DNA from: Roseiarcus sp963824475
GTDB taxonomy: Bacteria; Pseudomonadota; Alphaproteobacteria; Rhizobiales; Beijerinckiaceae
Length of the DNA: 64,000 nucleotides
Assembly (NCBI GenBank): GCA_963824475.1
Contig: CAWGPR010000007.1
Span: 124,001-188,000 of the forward strand
Reading direction: 5' to 3'
Of the stretch, positions 35,573-44,729 are shown piece by piece; within the stretch, counting starts at the first letter, position 1, and every line of letters starts with the position of its first letter. Under the pieces are notes generated by a model. It did not search any database and had not been told where the DNA came from. It worked only from the letters and a program-made list of their open reading frames with translations. The position numbers and the translations under genes are program-made.

Positions 35573-36286
35573 ATGCGCCGCATGGTCACGACCGCATTGT
35601 CGCTGCTTGCGCTCAATGGCGCCGCGCTCGCAGCCGACTTGCCGCCGCCGCCGCAACTGCCCGTTCAAGGCCAGCCGGTCTGGACCGGATTTTACGCCGG
35701 GCTCAATGTCGGGGGCGCCTTCGGCTCAAGCCACAACGCCTTCAACATCGCAGGATTTGGGCTTCCGACCTTCGACACCTCGCTCGAGGGCGTCATCGGG
35801 GGCGGCGAGGCCGGTTACAACTGGCAGACGGGTCCTTGGGTCCTCGGGCTCGAAGCCAACTTCGAGGGAAGCGGGCTCAGCGGCGCCCGCACCGCGCCCT
35901 GCCTCCCGCCGCTTTGCGGGGCGTTGGCGGCGAGCTACAAGCAGAGCGTGCCCTGGTTCGGAACGCTGCGACCGCGGGTCGGTTACGCGCTCGGAAACTG
36001 GCTCCTTTACGCCACCGGCGGCGGCGCCCTCGGCCAAGTCGGCGCCGACGCGACCGCGACGGTCGGCTCACTTGTCGCTGCCGACAATCGCAGCCAGACG
36101 CGAACCGGCTGGACGCTCGGCGGCGGCGTCGAAGTCGAGCTTGCGCGCGGCTGGAGCGCCAAAGTCGAATATCTCTATGTCGATCTGGGCAGCCGCACGA
36201 CGACGTATCTCTCGTTCCCGCCGATCTCGAATACGTCGAGCCTCAGCGCCAATGTGATCACCGCCGGCGTGAACTACCACTTCTGA
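35573..36286 (+). CDS. Outer-membrane beta-barrel protein (Omp25/Omp31-like)
   Basis: A 237-residue porin-family protein. The signal peptide MRRMVTTALSLLALNGAALA is followed by a proline-rich linker and WTGFYAGLNVGGAFGSSHN. The rest is an eight-stranded barrel ending in SLSANVITAGVNYHF, with the C-terminal Phe needed for BAM assembly. Internal blocks (LYATGGGALGQVG, WTLGGGVEVELARGWSAKVE) are diagnostic of the alphaproteobacterial Omp25/Omp31 group. The start at 35573 fits the leader. Confidence 0.92.
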   Translation: MRRMVTTALSLLALNGAALAADLPPPPQLPVQGQPVWTGFYAGLNVGGAFGSSHNAFNIAGFGLPTFDTSLEGVIGGGEAGYNWQTGPWVLGLEANFEGSGLSGARTAPCLPPLCGALAASYKQSVPWFGTLRPRVGYALGNWLLYATGGGALGQVGADATATVGSLVAADNRSQTRTGWTLGGGVEVELARGWSAKVEYLYVDLGSRTTTYLSFPPISNTSSLSANVITAGVNYHF

Positions 36287-36312
36287 TCGACCGATCGACG
36301 CCCCCTCACGGC

Positions 36313-36366
36313 GGCGAGCTTGCCCCTATCTTCGAAGCCTTGCGCAAGGCTGGCCTGCCCGCCCCT
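36313..36366 (+). pseudogene. Short remnant of a cyclase C-terminus
   Basis: Eighteen codons, ELAPIFEALRKAGLPAPP, resemble the last residues of the TPR-bearing cyclase that ends at 34683 (LEPIFEGMRKAGIPEE). It is too short for certainty, but it fits a lost second cyclase copy whose start survives at 34680. Confidence 0.4.
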
Positions 36367-36694
36367 CCACCGCGCTTACGCGCGGTCCCCCTCCCCCGCT
36401 TCGCGGGTGAGGAGAGGGCCGGCCGCGGGCCAGCATTGGCCGCGGAAAATTCTCAAAGATCGTGGAACATATCCGCGCGACCGGTGTTGGGGCGCCGAAC
36501 ATATCCCGTGCCTCGGAGCCTGGAGGCTCTCGCCCGCGGCCCCGCCAAGATTGGGCCCAAGACTGGGCCATAGAGGCGCTCCCACGGACATAGGAGATCG
36601 GACATGGCCGAAGAGCCGCTGAGAAATGATCCAGCTTTTCGTTGCCGCCGGTGGGCGGCGTCATGCCGCCTGACGCCGTAGAGTGCGCGGCCCT

Positions 36695-36889
36695 ATGAGT
36701 GGAGCGGCGGCCATTCGGCTCCACGGCGCGCGCAAGGTTGCGATCATCGGACAAGGCGGCTGGCCGCTCGACGAGGCGGTGGACAAGCCGGCGGTCGTCG
36801 ATCAGAACGTATCGCCAGCCACAAGCCCGATGACCGAGAAAATGATCCCGCTGTTCAACGCCCTCCGTGGACGACGCCTTGGCGCCTGA
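36695..36889 (+). pseudogene. N-terminal remnant of an aldo/keto reductase
   Basis: Reads MSGAAAIRLHGARKVAIIGQ, then GGWPLDEAVDKPAVVDQNV, a degraded copy of MNGTVERRPFGSAGPEVAVIGQGTW in the next gene. It contains only the first strand region and loses similarity after DEAVDK. Probably a partial duplication of the adjacent reductase. Confidence 0.4.
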
Positions 36890-36893
36890 CGCC

Positions 36894-37754
36894 ATGAACG
36901 GAACCGTCGAGCGGCGGCCATTCGGCTCCGCCGGCCCGGAGGTCGCCGTCATCGGCCAGGGGACCTGGTATATCGACGAGGCGGATTCCGAAACTGCGAT
37001 CGCGGCGCTGCGCCGCGGCCTTGACCTCGGGATGACGCATATCGACACGGCGGAAATGTACGGGTCGGGCGCGGCCGAAGAACTCGTCGGCGCGGCGATT
37101 GCAGACCGACGCGACGAGGTTTTCCTCGTCTCCAAGGTCCTGCCGCAGAACGCTTCCCGTAGCGGAACGATCGCCGCGTGCGAGCGGTCGCTCAAGCGGC
37201 TCGGGACCGACCGCCTCGATTGCTACCTTCTCCACTGGCGCGGGCGCCATCCGCTGGAGGATACGGTCGCCGCGTTCGAGCAGCTTCGCGTCGACGGCAA
37301 GATCCTATCCTGGGGCGTGAGCAATTTCGACGCGGATGATCTCGACGAGATTGGCCGGATCGCCGGGGCCGGCCGTCCAGCCTGCAACCAGGTGCTCTAC
37401 CATTTGCGCGAGCGCGCGATCGAACAGGCGGTGCTGCCGTGGTGCGAAGCGAACGGCGTCGCCGTGGTCGCCTATAGCCCGTTCGGTCACGCCGGCGCAT
37501 TTCCCGGGCCGCGCTCTCCGGGCGGGCGCGTGCTGAAGGACATCGCCGACCGGCGTGACGCCACGCCGCGGCAAGTCGCGCTGCGTTTCCTGACGCGGCG
37601 AGCGTCGCTGTTTGCGATCCCGAAGGCTGCGAACCCAAAGCACGCGGAAGAGAACGCGGGCGCAGTGGCGCTTGAACTCAACGACGCCGAGCTCGCCCGG
37701 ATCAACGCCGCGTTCCCGCTCGACGCTCGTCCGCGCCCGCTGCCGATGCTTTAA
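36894..37754 (+). CDS. Aldo/keto reductase
   Basis: A 286-residue TIM-barrel NADPH-dependent oxidoreductase. The catalytic tetrad is visible: Asp and Tyr in HIDTAEMYG, Lys in FLVSKVLPQ and His in YLLHWRG. Cofactor residues lie in the C-terminal IPKAANPKHAEENAGA. It resembles the diketo-gluconate/YeaE-type subgroup. The start at 36894 is chosen over one nine codons upstream because homologs start near MNGTVERRPFG; both are possible. The substrate is unknown. Confidence 0.9.
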   Translation: MNGTVERRPFGSAGPEVAVIGQGTWYIDEADSETAIAALRRGLDLGMTHIDTAEMYGSGAAEELVGAAIADRRDEVFLVSKVLPQNASRSGTIAACERSLKRLGTDRLDCYLLHWRGRHPLEDTVAAFEQLRVDGKILSWGVSNFDADDLDEIGRIAGAGRPACNQVLYHLRERAIEQAVLPWCEANGVAVVAYSPFGHAGAFPGPRSPGGRVLKDIADRRDATPRQVALRFLTRRASLFAIPKAANPKHAEENAGAVALELNDAELARINAAFPLDARPRPLPML

Positions 37755-37770
37755 CGGCTGGGCTGCCCCA

Positions 37771-39174
37771 TCAGAAGCGAAAGTACAGGAACGGGCTATA
37801 GGCGCCGGCCGCGACCGTGATCATGGAAAAAATCAGGAGCGCGAACGTGAAGGCGAGGTCGGCTGGCGCGCGCACCACGAACGGCGCCGACCATCTGGCG
37901 GGCCATCTCGGCGCAACCGCCAGCACGCAGCCAAGGACGAGCGTCACGATCGCGCGCTCGTTCAGCGCGTCGTGCATGTCGAAGCTGATTTCGCCGATCC
38001 CGTTGCGGCCGAAGAGGCTCGCGTAATACCCGATCGCGTCCGTCAGATTTGCGGAGCGAAACAACACCCAACCGCCCATGACGGCGAGCAACGCGTAGCC
38101 CCAGCTCACCGGCGTCGCCAGCCGAGCGAGAACCGATTTGAGGCCCAGACGCTCGATCACCAGGAAGGCGCCGTGCCAGGCGCCCCACAGAACGAAGGTC
38201 CAATTCGCCCCATGCCAGAGCCCGCACAGCAGGAACACCATGATGAGGTTGCGGTAGGTCTGGGCATTGGAACCGCGGTTGCCGCCGAGCGGAATGTAAA
38301 GGTAGTCGCGCAGCCACGACGACAGCGACATGTGCCAGCGGCGCCAGAATTCGGTGATTGAAAGCGACGTATAGGGCATGCGGAAATTGCGTGGGAACGT
38401 AAATCCGAGCACAATGCCAAGACCGATCGCCATGTTGGAATAGCCGGCAAAGTCAAAATAGAGCTGCACGGTGTAGGAAAGCAGTCCGATCCACGCCTCG
38501 ACCAAAGAACGATCATGAACCTGGTCGAACGAGATTTGGACCAGCGGCGCGACGACGTCGGCGACCAGCACCTTCTGGGCAAGGCCAATGATGAATATGC
38601 GAGCGCCGACAGATGTGCGCCCGAGCGTAAACCGGCGGGCGTCGAGCTGGCGGGCGACAGTCTTGTAGCGAACGATCGGTCCCGCGACCAATTGCGGAAA
38701 CAGCGAAATATAGAGCGCGACATCGATCGGGTCGCGATTGGCCCGGAATCGCCGCCGGTAGATGTCGATGACATAGGAGAGGCAGTGGAAGGTGAAGAAG
38801 GAGATCCCGAGCGGCAGATGGATATTGGTCGTCGCAATCGCCAATCCGACCGGCGCCAACAAACCGGCCACATTGGCGGTGACGAAATTCGCGTATTTGA
38901 AGACCCCGAGGACGAGAAGATTTCCCGCCACCGCGACCGCCAGCGCCACTTTGCGGGCGGAACCTTCCCGATCATCGATGGCCAGGGCGGCAAGGAAGTT
39001 GAAGACGATCGAGAACAGAAGAACGACGATGAACTCCGGCTCTCCCCAGGCATAGAACACCAAGGAGAACACAAGAGTAATGAGGTTTTTGCCCCTGATC
39101 GTGGGGGTGATGAAATAGAGAGCCAGAAAGATCGGCAGGAAGTAGAACAGGAAGGTTATCGACGAAAAAATCAT
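37771..39174 (-). CDS. MBOAT-family O-acyltransferase (AlgI-like)
   Basis: A 467-residue polytopic membrane protein with about ten hydrophobic segments. Conserved MBOAT residues are in PYTSLSITEFWRRWHMSLSS, WLRDYLYIPLGGNRG and GLWHGANWTFVLWGAWHG; the last His is the putative catalytic residue. AlgI-type members move acetyl groups across the inner membrane for polysaccharide O-acetylation. An AlgJ/X-like partner is not adjacent, so the acceptor is unknown. It is convergent with the aldo/keto reductase gene. Confidence 0.9.
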   Translation of the reverse strand: MIFSSITFLFYFLPIFLALYFITPTIRGKNLITLVFSLVFYAWGEPEFIVVLLFSIVFNFLAALAIDDREGSARKVALAVAVAGNLLVLGVFKYANFVTANVAGLLAPVGLAIATTNIHLPLGISFFTFHCLSYVIDIYRRRFRANRDPIDVALYISLFPQLVAGPIVRYKTVARQLDARRFTLGRTSVGARIFIIGLAQKVLVADVVAPLVQISFDQVHDRSLVEAWIGLLSYTVQLYFDFAGYSNMAIGLGIVLGFTFPRNFRMPYTSLSITEFWRRWHMSLSSWLRDYLYIPLGGNRGSNAQTYRNLIMVFLLCGLWHGANWTFVLWGAWHGAFLVIERLGLKSVLARLATPVSWGYALLAVMGGWVLFRSANLTDAIGYYASLFGRNGIGEISFDMHDALNERAIVTLVLGCVLAVAPRWPARWSAPFVVRAPADLAFTFALLIFSMITVAAGAYSPFLYFRF

Positions 39175-39555
39175 TATCGAAACGCCTGCGCCCAGCCTGT
39201 TCGCATTTTAAGACAGCGCCTCCCGCAGAAGACGCGTGATGGCTCCGTGCGTCGTGGCGCGAGCCGAACGCCGAACAATGGGGGCGCCGCCCGAAACGTC
39301 CTCGCGAGATGACGCCCTCGCGCGTCCGTCTTTGCGTCGTTTTGGCGGCGATGTCCAGGCGATGCGGCCGGCTTTGAACAGTCTAGGCCCAGGTGACGAG
39401 AGCGCCAAACGTTGGTCTTCCGGCCATATTCGCTGCCCGAGCAAGCCCATAACTACAGTAATTGTCAGTTCTACAAACAGACGTATAGATCGTCGCCGTT
39501 AAATATGCTAACAGCTCGCCGACCAGGCGCCGAGCGCGCGTCCTTGAGAGCCGCT
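39175..39555. other. Intergenic region upstream of the cys operon
   Basis: About 380 bases with no supported gene. It must contain divergent promoters for the MBOAT gene and the cys operon. The last 120 bases are AT-richer (CATAACTACAGTAATTGTC), a likely regulatory zone. No specific site could be assigned. Confidence 0.45.
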
Positions 39556-39903
39556 ATGCCCGATGTCATCACCGCCAACCGGCTTACGGATGGCGTCGTC
39601 GTGTTTCAAACCGCAGACGAAAGCTGGAGCGAGGACTTCAACCGCGCCGCTGTTTTGCCAGGTCCGGAAGCGACGGCGAGCGCGCTCAACCGAGCCAAGC
39701 AAGACGAAACCAACAATATCGTCGTCGAGCCCTATGCCGTTGCGGTCGAGGAGCGCAACGGCCATATCGCCCCCAAGGCTCTTCGCGAGGCGATCAGGGC
39801 CGCCGGACCGACGATCAGGCGCGACCTCGGGAAGCAGGCGTCAGGGCTCGCGCCCCATGCGGCTCCCAAGGTCGCGACGGAGACCGACCATGTATCATTA
39901 TGA
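39556..39903 (+). CDS. DUF2849 protein of the sulfate assimilation operon
   Basis: A 115-residue protein beginning MPDVITANRLTDGVVVFQTA, with DESWSEDFNRAAVLPGPEAT and NIVVEPYAVAVEERNG, the DUF2849 pattern. It lies directly upstream of and overlaps the sulfite reductase gene by 14 bases. In alphaproteobacteria DUF2849 genes routinely accompany cysG/cysI/cysH, so it probably assists sulfite reduction; its exact role is not established. The start at 39556 is chosen because earlier codons have no family similarity. Confidence 0.87.
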   Translation: MPDVITANRLTDGVVVFQTADESWSEDFNRAAVLPGPEATASALNRAKQDETNNIVVEPYAVAVEERNGHIAPKALREAIRAAGPTIRRDLGKQASGLAPHAAPKVATETDHVSL

Positions 39904-41563
39904 CGATTTCGACGCCGCCTTCGTCGCGGCGCGGGTCGAGCAGTTCCGCGATCAAGTGGCGCGCCGCCTCAGCGGCGAATTGACCGAGGAGCAGTTCCGC
40001 CCGCATCGGCTGATGAACGGCCTCTACCTGCAGCTCCACTCCTACATGCTGCGCATCGCCGTGCCCTATGGCGTGCTCAACTCGCGCCAGATGCGCAAGC
40101 TCGCCGAGATCGCGCGCGCTTACGATCGCGGCTACGGTCATTTCACCACCCGGCAGAACATCCAGTTCAACTGGCCGGCGCTCAAGGACACGCCTGATAT
40201 CCTCGCCGAGCTTTCGAGCGTCGAGATGCACGCGATCCAGACCTCGGGAAACTGCATTCGCAACATCACCGCCGACCATTTCTCCGGCGTCGCGCATGAC
40301 GAGATCGCCGACCCGCGGCCTTACGCCGAAATCTTAAGGCAATGGTCGTCGCTCCACCCGGAATTCTCGTTTCTGCCGCGCAAGTTCAAGGTCGCCGTCA
40401 ACGGCGCCGCGCACGACCGGGCGGTGATCCAGGCGCATGACATCGGGCTGCAGGTCGTGCGCAACGAGGCGGGCGAACTCGGCTTTACGGTCTATGTCGG
40501 CGGGGGACTTGGGCGAACGCCGATGATCGGCCGCAAGGTCCGCGATTTCCTGCCCGAACGCGACCTGTTGGCCTACGTCGAGGCGATCCTGCGCGTCTAT
40601 AATATGGAAGGGCGGCGCGACAACAAGTTCAAGGCGCGCATCAAGATTTTGGTGCACGAGAAAGGCCTCGAGGCGCTGCGCGAGGAGGTGGAGGCGGAAT
40701 TCGCGGCCCGCGATCCCAACGCGCTGAACCTTCCAGAAAAGGAGCTCGCGCGGTTTCGCGCTTTCTTCGCGCCGCCCGAGCTTGAGCCCAAGAGGCCGGT
40801 CAGCGACCGGGTCGAGCGCCGTAAGGCGAAGGATGCGCGCTTTGCCAGTTTCTTCGCCTCCAACGTCGTCGCCCACAAGGCGCCTGGCTATGCCGTCGTC
40901 ACTGTGTCGCTGAAGGCGATCGGCGCGATCCCGGGCGACGCCAGCGCCGACCAGATGGACGCCGTCGCGGACCTCGCCGAGGACTATTCTCACGACGAGG
41001 TCCGCGTCTCGCACGAGCAGAACCTCATCCTGCCGCATGTCGCGCTGGACGATTTGCCGGCGGTCTACGATCGGCTGGCGTCGGTGGGTTTATCGACGCC
41101 GAACGCCGGCGGGATCAGCGACATCATCGCCTGCCCCGGCCTCGACTATTGCGCGCTGGCGACCGCGCGCTCAATTCCCGTGGCTCAACGTATCGCCCAA
41201 CGCTTCGGCGACGGCCAGCGCGCGAAAGAGATCGGCCCTCTGAAGATCAAGATATCCGGCTGCATCAACGCCTGTGGGCACCACCACGTCGGCCATATTG
41301 GCATTCTGGGCCTTGAGAGGGCGGGTGAGGAAACCTATCAGATCACGCTCGGCGGCTCCGCCGACGAAGAGGCTGCGATCGGCCAGATCGTCGGCCCCGG
41401 CTTCAGCTCCGAGAATGTCGTGGAGGCGATCGAAACCATCGTCGACACCTATATCGGGCTGAGGCGCGAGGAGTTTGAGACCTTCCTCGACGCATTCCGC
41501 CGCGTCGGCATCGCGCCGTTCAAGGAGGCGCTCTATGAACGAAGCGCCGGATCGGACATCTGA
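39890..41563 (+). CDS. cysI: Sulfite reductase hemoprotein subunit (nitrite/sulfite reductase family)
   Basis: A 557-residue enzyme that reduces sulfite to sulfide with siroheme and 4Fe-4S. Two ferredoxin-like halves are visible. The first has YGHFTTRQNIQFNWP and SGNCIRNITAD. The second has RVSHEQNLILPHV and then the cluster cysteines CPGLDYC and GCINACGHHHVG. The start at 39890 (MYHYDDFDAAFVAARVEQF) matches family starts. It overlaps DUF2849 upstream and cysH downstream, so the operon is translationally coupled. Confidence 0.93.
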   Translation: MYHYDDFDAAFVAARVEQFRDQVARRLSGELTEEQFRPHRLMNGLYLQLHSYMLRIAVPYGVLNSRQMRKLAEIARAYDRGYGHFTTRQNIQFNWPALKDTPDILAELSSVEMHAIQTSGNCIRNITADHFSGVAHDEIADPRPYAEILRQWSSLHPEFSFLPRKFKVAVNGAAHDRAVIQAHDIGLQVVRNEAGELGFTVYVGGGLGRTPMIGRKVRDFLPERDLLAYVEAILRVYNMEGRRDNKFKARIKILVHEKGLEALREEVEAEFAARDPNALNLPEKELARFRAFFAPPELEPKRPVSDRVERRKAKDARFASFFASNVVAHKAPGYAVVTVSLKAIGAIPGDASADQMDAVADLAEDYSHDEVRVSHEQNLILPHVALDDLPAVYDRLASVGLSTPNAGGISDIIACPGLDYCALATARSIPVAQRIAQRFGDGQRAKEIGPLKIKISGCINACGHHHVGHIGILGLERAGEETYQITLGGSADEEAAIGQIVGPGFSSENVVEAIETIVDTYIGLRREEFETFLDAFRRVGIAPFKEALYERSAGSDI

Positions 41564-42297
41564 TGAGCGCGCATGACGTCAAGCTGTTCGGCGATCAGAT
41601 CGCCGCCTCGCGGCTCGAGACGCGCTTCGCGCGGCTCAAAGCGTCGTCGCTCCTCAGGCTCGCGATCGAGGATCTCTACCCCGGCCGCATAGCCCTGGTT
41701 TCGAGCTTTGGCGCGGACGCCGCCGCTCTTTTGCACATGGTGGCGCAGATCGACACTGGGACGCCAGTGATCTTTGTCGACACGGGCCAGCACTTCCCTG
41801 AGACGCTGGCCTATCGCGACGACCTGGTCGCGCGGCTCGCACTCACCAACGTTATTGTCGCTGAGCCGAAGGCGGAGACGGTCGCGCAGGAGGACCCGGA
41901 GAGATTTCTGTTCGCCAGCGATCCGGACCGCTGCTGCGACATCCGCAAGGTGCGTCCGCTCGCCGAGGCGATCGAAGGGTTTGACGCCTGGATCACCGGC
42001 CGCAAGGGCTTCCAAAGCGAGACGCGCGCGACCCTGCCGCTGTTCGAAGCGGAGGGCGAGCGGATCAAGATCAACCCGCTGGTCGGCTGGGACGCGAGCG
42101 ACGTGCTCAAATATATCGCTGACGCGGGATTGCCCCGACATCCGCTGGTCGCCAAGGGCTTTCCCTCGATCGGCTGCCTGCCTTGCACGAGCCCGGTCAA
42201 GCCCGGCGAGGACGAGCGAGCCGGCCGTTGGCGCGGGCGTGGAAAGATCGAGTGCGGCATCCATGTCGGCCCGCTCGACGCTGGATCAGGCATCTGA
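41563..42297 (+). CDS. cysH: Assimilatory APS/PAPS reductase
   Basis: A 244-residue adenine-nucleotide-alpha-hydrolase-fold reductase. The PP-loop-like SSFGADAAALLHM lies near residue 48. Cys124-Cys125 plus Cys205 and Cys208 give the CC...CxxC set that binds a 4Fe-4S cluster in plant/bacterial APS reductases, and Cys231 in KIECGIH is the catalytic cysteine. It therefore probably uses APS rather than only PAPS. Start and stop overlap its neighbours by one base each. Confidence 0.93.
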   Translation: MSAHDVKLFGDQIAASRLETRFARLKASSLLRLAIEDLYPGRIALVSSFGADAAALLHMVAQIDTGTPVIFVDTGQHFPETLAYRDDLVARLALTNVIVAEPKAETVAQEDPERFLFASDPDRCCDIRKVRPLAEAIEGFDAWITGRKGFQSETRATLPLFEAEGERIKINPLVGWDASDVLKYIADAGLPRHPLVAKGFPSIGCLPCTSPVKPGEDERAGRWRGRGKIECGIHVGPLDAGSGI

Positions 42298-42821
42298 TGC
42301 CCTTGTGGCGGCGTGAGGGGTTCGTCGAAGACAAGTGGGCGTTTCTCGAGGACGACGCTCCCGTCCCGGCGAAAGGCGCGATCGTGGCGCCGCTCAAGCG
42401 CTGGCTGGCCGAGCGCGAGACGCTCATGTCGCGGGCCGACCCAGTTGGGGTCGCGGTCGAGGCGGGCGCCGACGCGCAGGCGCACTTAACCGATCTCGCC
42501 GACCGGCCGCTGGTCGCCCTCGCCTTCGACAAGTTCGCCGACGGCCGGTCGTTCTCCTACGCCCGCATCTTGCGCGACCGGTATGGGTTTCGCGGCGAAT
42601 TGCGCGCGATCGGCGACGTGCTGATCGACGAGATCCCGCTCATGCTGCGCTGCGGCTTTGACTCGTTCGAGGTCACCAACGCGCCGACCCTGCACGCGCT
42701 TCAAACCGGACATCTGCCGGGCTCGCCGCTGCACTACCAGCCGAGCAGCGCGCACGACGAGGCGCACGAGGGAACGCGGCCCTGGCTGCGGGTGACCAGG
42801 CCTTCGAAGGATCCGGCCTGA
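42297..42821 (+). CDS. DUF934 protein of the sulfate assimilation operon
   Basis: A 174-residue protein: MPLWRREGFVEDKWAFLEDD, then LVALAFDKFADGRSFSYARI, LRDRYGFRGELRAIGDVLID and MLRCGFDSFEV. This is the DUF934 core, always found with sulfite/nitrite reductase genes. It overlaps the cysH stop by one base (TGATG). It probably supports electron transfer or assembly of the reductase; no catalytic residues are known. Confidence 0.9.
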   Translation: MPLWRREGFVEDKWAFLEDDAPVPAKGAIVAPLKRWLAERETLMSRADPVGVAVEAGADAQAHLTDLADRPLVALAFDKFADGRSFSYARILRDRYGFRGELRAIGDVLIDEIPLMLRCGFDSFEVTNAPTLHALQTGHLPGSPLHYQPSSAHDEAHEGTRPWLRVTRPSKDPA

Positions 42822-42944
42822 GGGCCAAACCGAGGCCGACCAGCGCCCTTCCCCCTGGCGTCCAGAGCCGGATGCGGTCTGTCATGAGACCTTGATCCTT
42901 CAGCCGCTAGAGGATGTACTTGGGTCAGCGAAAAGGCGATCGCG

Positions 42945-43892
42945 ATGTCCCACGACCATGGCGGCCACTCTCACGACCATGACGGTCCTGATCACGGCCA
43001 TCCGCACCTCCATGCGCCGGCGAGCTTCGGCGAAGCCTTCGCGATCGGCATCGCGCTCAACTTCGGCTTTGTCGTCATCGAAGCTGTCTACGGCTTGATG
43101 AGCAATTCCATGTCGTTGCTGGCGGACGCCGGACACAATCTCGGCGACGTCCTTGGGCTCGGGGTCGCTTGGCTGGCGAGCGTGCTCGCCAGGCGCGCGC
43201 CGACGGCCCGCTTCACTTACGGCATGCGCGGTTCGTCGATCCTTGCCGCTCTGTTCAACGCCGTCTTTCTCTTGGTGACGGTCGGCGGTCTCTCATGGGA
43301 GGCCATCCGGCGGCTCGGATCGCCCGAACCCGTGGCGGGCAAGACGATGATGGCGGTCGCGGCGATCGGGATTGTCGTCAACGCCGTGACGGCGTGGCTC
43401 TTCGCCTCAGGCCGCAAGGACGATATCAACCTGCGTGGCGCGTTCCTGCACATGGCGTCGGACGCGCTCGTGTCTGTCGGCGTCGTCGCGGCTGGGCTTC
43501 TGATCCTGCTCACCAACTGGCTGTGGATCGATCCCCTTGTCAGTCTCGTCATCAACGGCGTCATTGTATGGGGCACGTGGGGGCTATTGCGCGATTCCGT
43601 CGGCATGTCCATGGCCGCGGTGCCGGCGCAGATCGATCCTGCCGCGGTGCGGGACTTCCTTTCCGTGCGAACGGGCGTCGTTGACGTGCATGACCTGCAT
43701 ATCTGGCCCATGAGCACGACGGAAAATGCGCTCACCTGCCATCTGGTCATGCCGAACGGCCATCCGGGCGACGCCTTTCTGCACGAGCTCGCAGGCGATC
43801 TCGCCCGGCGTTTCAAGATCATTCATACGACCGTGCAGATCGAGGTCGATCCGCACATGGCCTGCGCGTTGGCGCCGGACGAGGTGGTTTAA
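42945..43892 (+). CDS. CDF-family zinc/cation efflux transporter
   Basis: A 315-residue inner-membrane antiporter. The histidine-rich N-terminus (MSHDHGGHSHDHDGPDHGHP) binds metal. Six TM segments follow; HxxxD sites in LADAGHNLGD (TM2) and HMASDALVS (TM5) are the zinc site. The cytoplasmic C-terminal domain includes VVDVHDLHIWPMSTTENALT. It resembles ZitB/CzcD. It exports Zn2+ or Co2+. It stands alone after the cys operon. Confidence 0.92.
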   Translation: MSHDHGGHSHDHDGPDHGHPHLHAPASFGEAFAIGIALNFGFVVIEAVYGLMSNSMSLLADAGHNLGDVLGLGVAWLASVLARRAPTARFTYGMRGSSILAALFNAVFLLVTVGGLSWEAIRRLGSPEPVAGKTMMAVAAIGIVVNAVTAWLFASGRKDDINLRGAFLHMASDALVSVGVVAAGLLILLTNWLWIDPLVSLVINGVIVWGTWGLLRDSVGMSMAAVPAQIDPAAVRDFLSVRTGVVDVHDLHIWPMSTTENALTCHLVMPNGHPGDAFLHELAGDLARRFKIIHTTVQIEVDPHMACALAPDEVV

Positions 43893-43895
43893 AAG

Positions 43896-44651
43896 TCAGG
43901 TTCTCTTCTTTGAAAGCGGGGGCTGCTCAGAGCGGGCGTCCTCGCGAGGGGTCTCGTCTGTATAAAGCGTGAGGATCCGCGCCAGGATAACCGCTGGAAA
44001 GAGCTGTCCCAGCAGCGCCTCGAGCACAGTCAGACTGCGCGCGAACTCGTTAACCGGCGTGATGTCGCCCAGGCCGAGCGTCGTCAGCGATGTGAGGCTG
44101 TAATAGAGAAAGGGGCTCAATGCGCCATGCTGGCCCGCGGCGAACTTCAGGCCGGAAAACGCAGTCGGGACGACTCCCGCAAGCAATCTGTAAAGCCATG
44201 CAAAAATAATAGCGATCGCGAGATAGAGTGCGATTGCCCCGCGGACTCGATGCGCAGTGATGCGGCCAGGACCGAACACGATTTCGAAGACCGCCCACAT
44301 CATGGCGAGCAAGCCAAGCACGGCGCTGATCCCTTCCGCCGCCACAGCCAAAGGCGCACCCCAGATGAGATCGGCAACCGCGGTGAGCAGGCGGACGCCA
44401 CCTGCCACTCCAACAACGATAAGCGCGCCGCGGTGGTCCGATCCGAGCGCCAGGAGGAGAATCAGACCGGCGACGATAATCCCGATCGCAATGAGCGGAG
44501 GCTCAAAGCCCTCGAAAGCGAGCGGCTCCGCCACAAAGACCAGGATAATCTGCGCCGCCAACAGAGCCGAGAGGCCAGGGTCCTGATAGCGCTTTGACAC
44601 AGCGCGTGTATTTTCGAGCCAGTTGCTGACGCTCTGCCTCCCAAAGGTCAT
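43896..44651 (-). CDS. Two-pore-loop potassium-type ion channel
   Basis: A 251-residue membrane protein. The hydrophobic N-terminal half (about four segments) has no known domain. The C-terminal half holds an Ion_trans_2 unit: a TM, then the pore loop TSLTTLGLGDITPVN, where TLGLGD replaces the classical TVGYGD, then a final TM. The G-L-G variant suggests lowered potassium selectivity. It is convergent with the CDF gene, four bases apart. Confidence 0.85.
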   Translation of the reverse strand: MTFGRQSVSNWLENTRAVSKRYQDPGLSALLAAQIILVFVAEPLAFEGFEPPLIAIGIIVAGLILLLALGSDHRGALIVVGVAGGVRLLTAVADLIWGAPLAVAAEGISAVLGLLAMMWAVFEIVFGPGRITAHRVRGAIALYLAIAIIFAWLYRLLAGVVPTAFSGLKFAAGQHGALSPFLYYSLTSLTTLGLGDITPVNEFARSLTVLEALLGQLFPAVILARILTLYTDETPREDARSEQPPLSKKRT

Positions 44652-44729
44652 CGCGCTTCTCCTGTTCGATGCTAGCCGACAACATCGATCTTTGGATTAT
44701 TGCGCGTAAAGTTCGGACGACAGCGACTC

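Larger units (their letters stand above)
36287..36893. other. Intergenic region with gene fossils
   Basis: About 600 bases with no intact gene. Near 36313-36366 the frame reads ELAPIFEALRKAGLPA, like the cyclase C-terminus (AQLEPIFEGMRKAGIPE). At 36695 a degraded aldo/keto reductase start appears. The stretch also has GC-rich simple palindromes. Confidence 0.45.
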
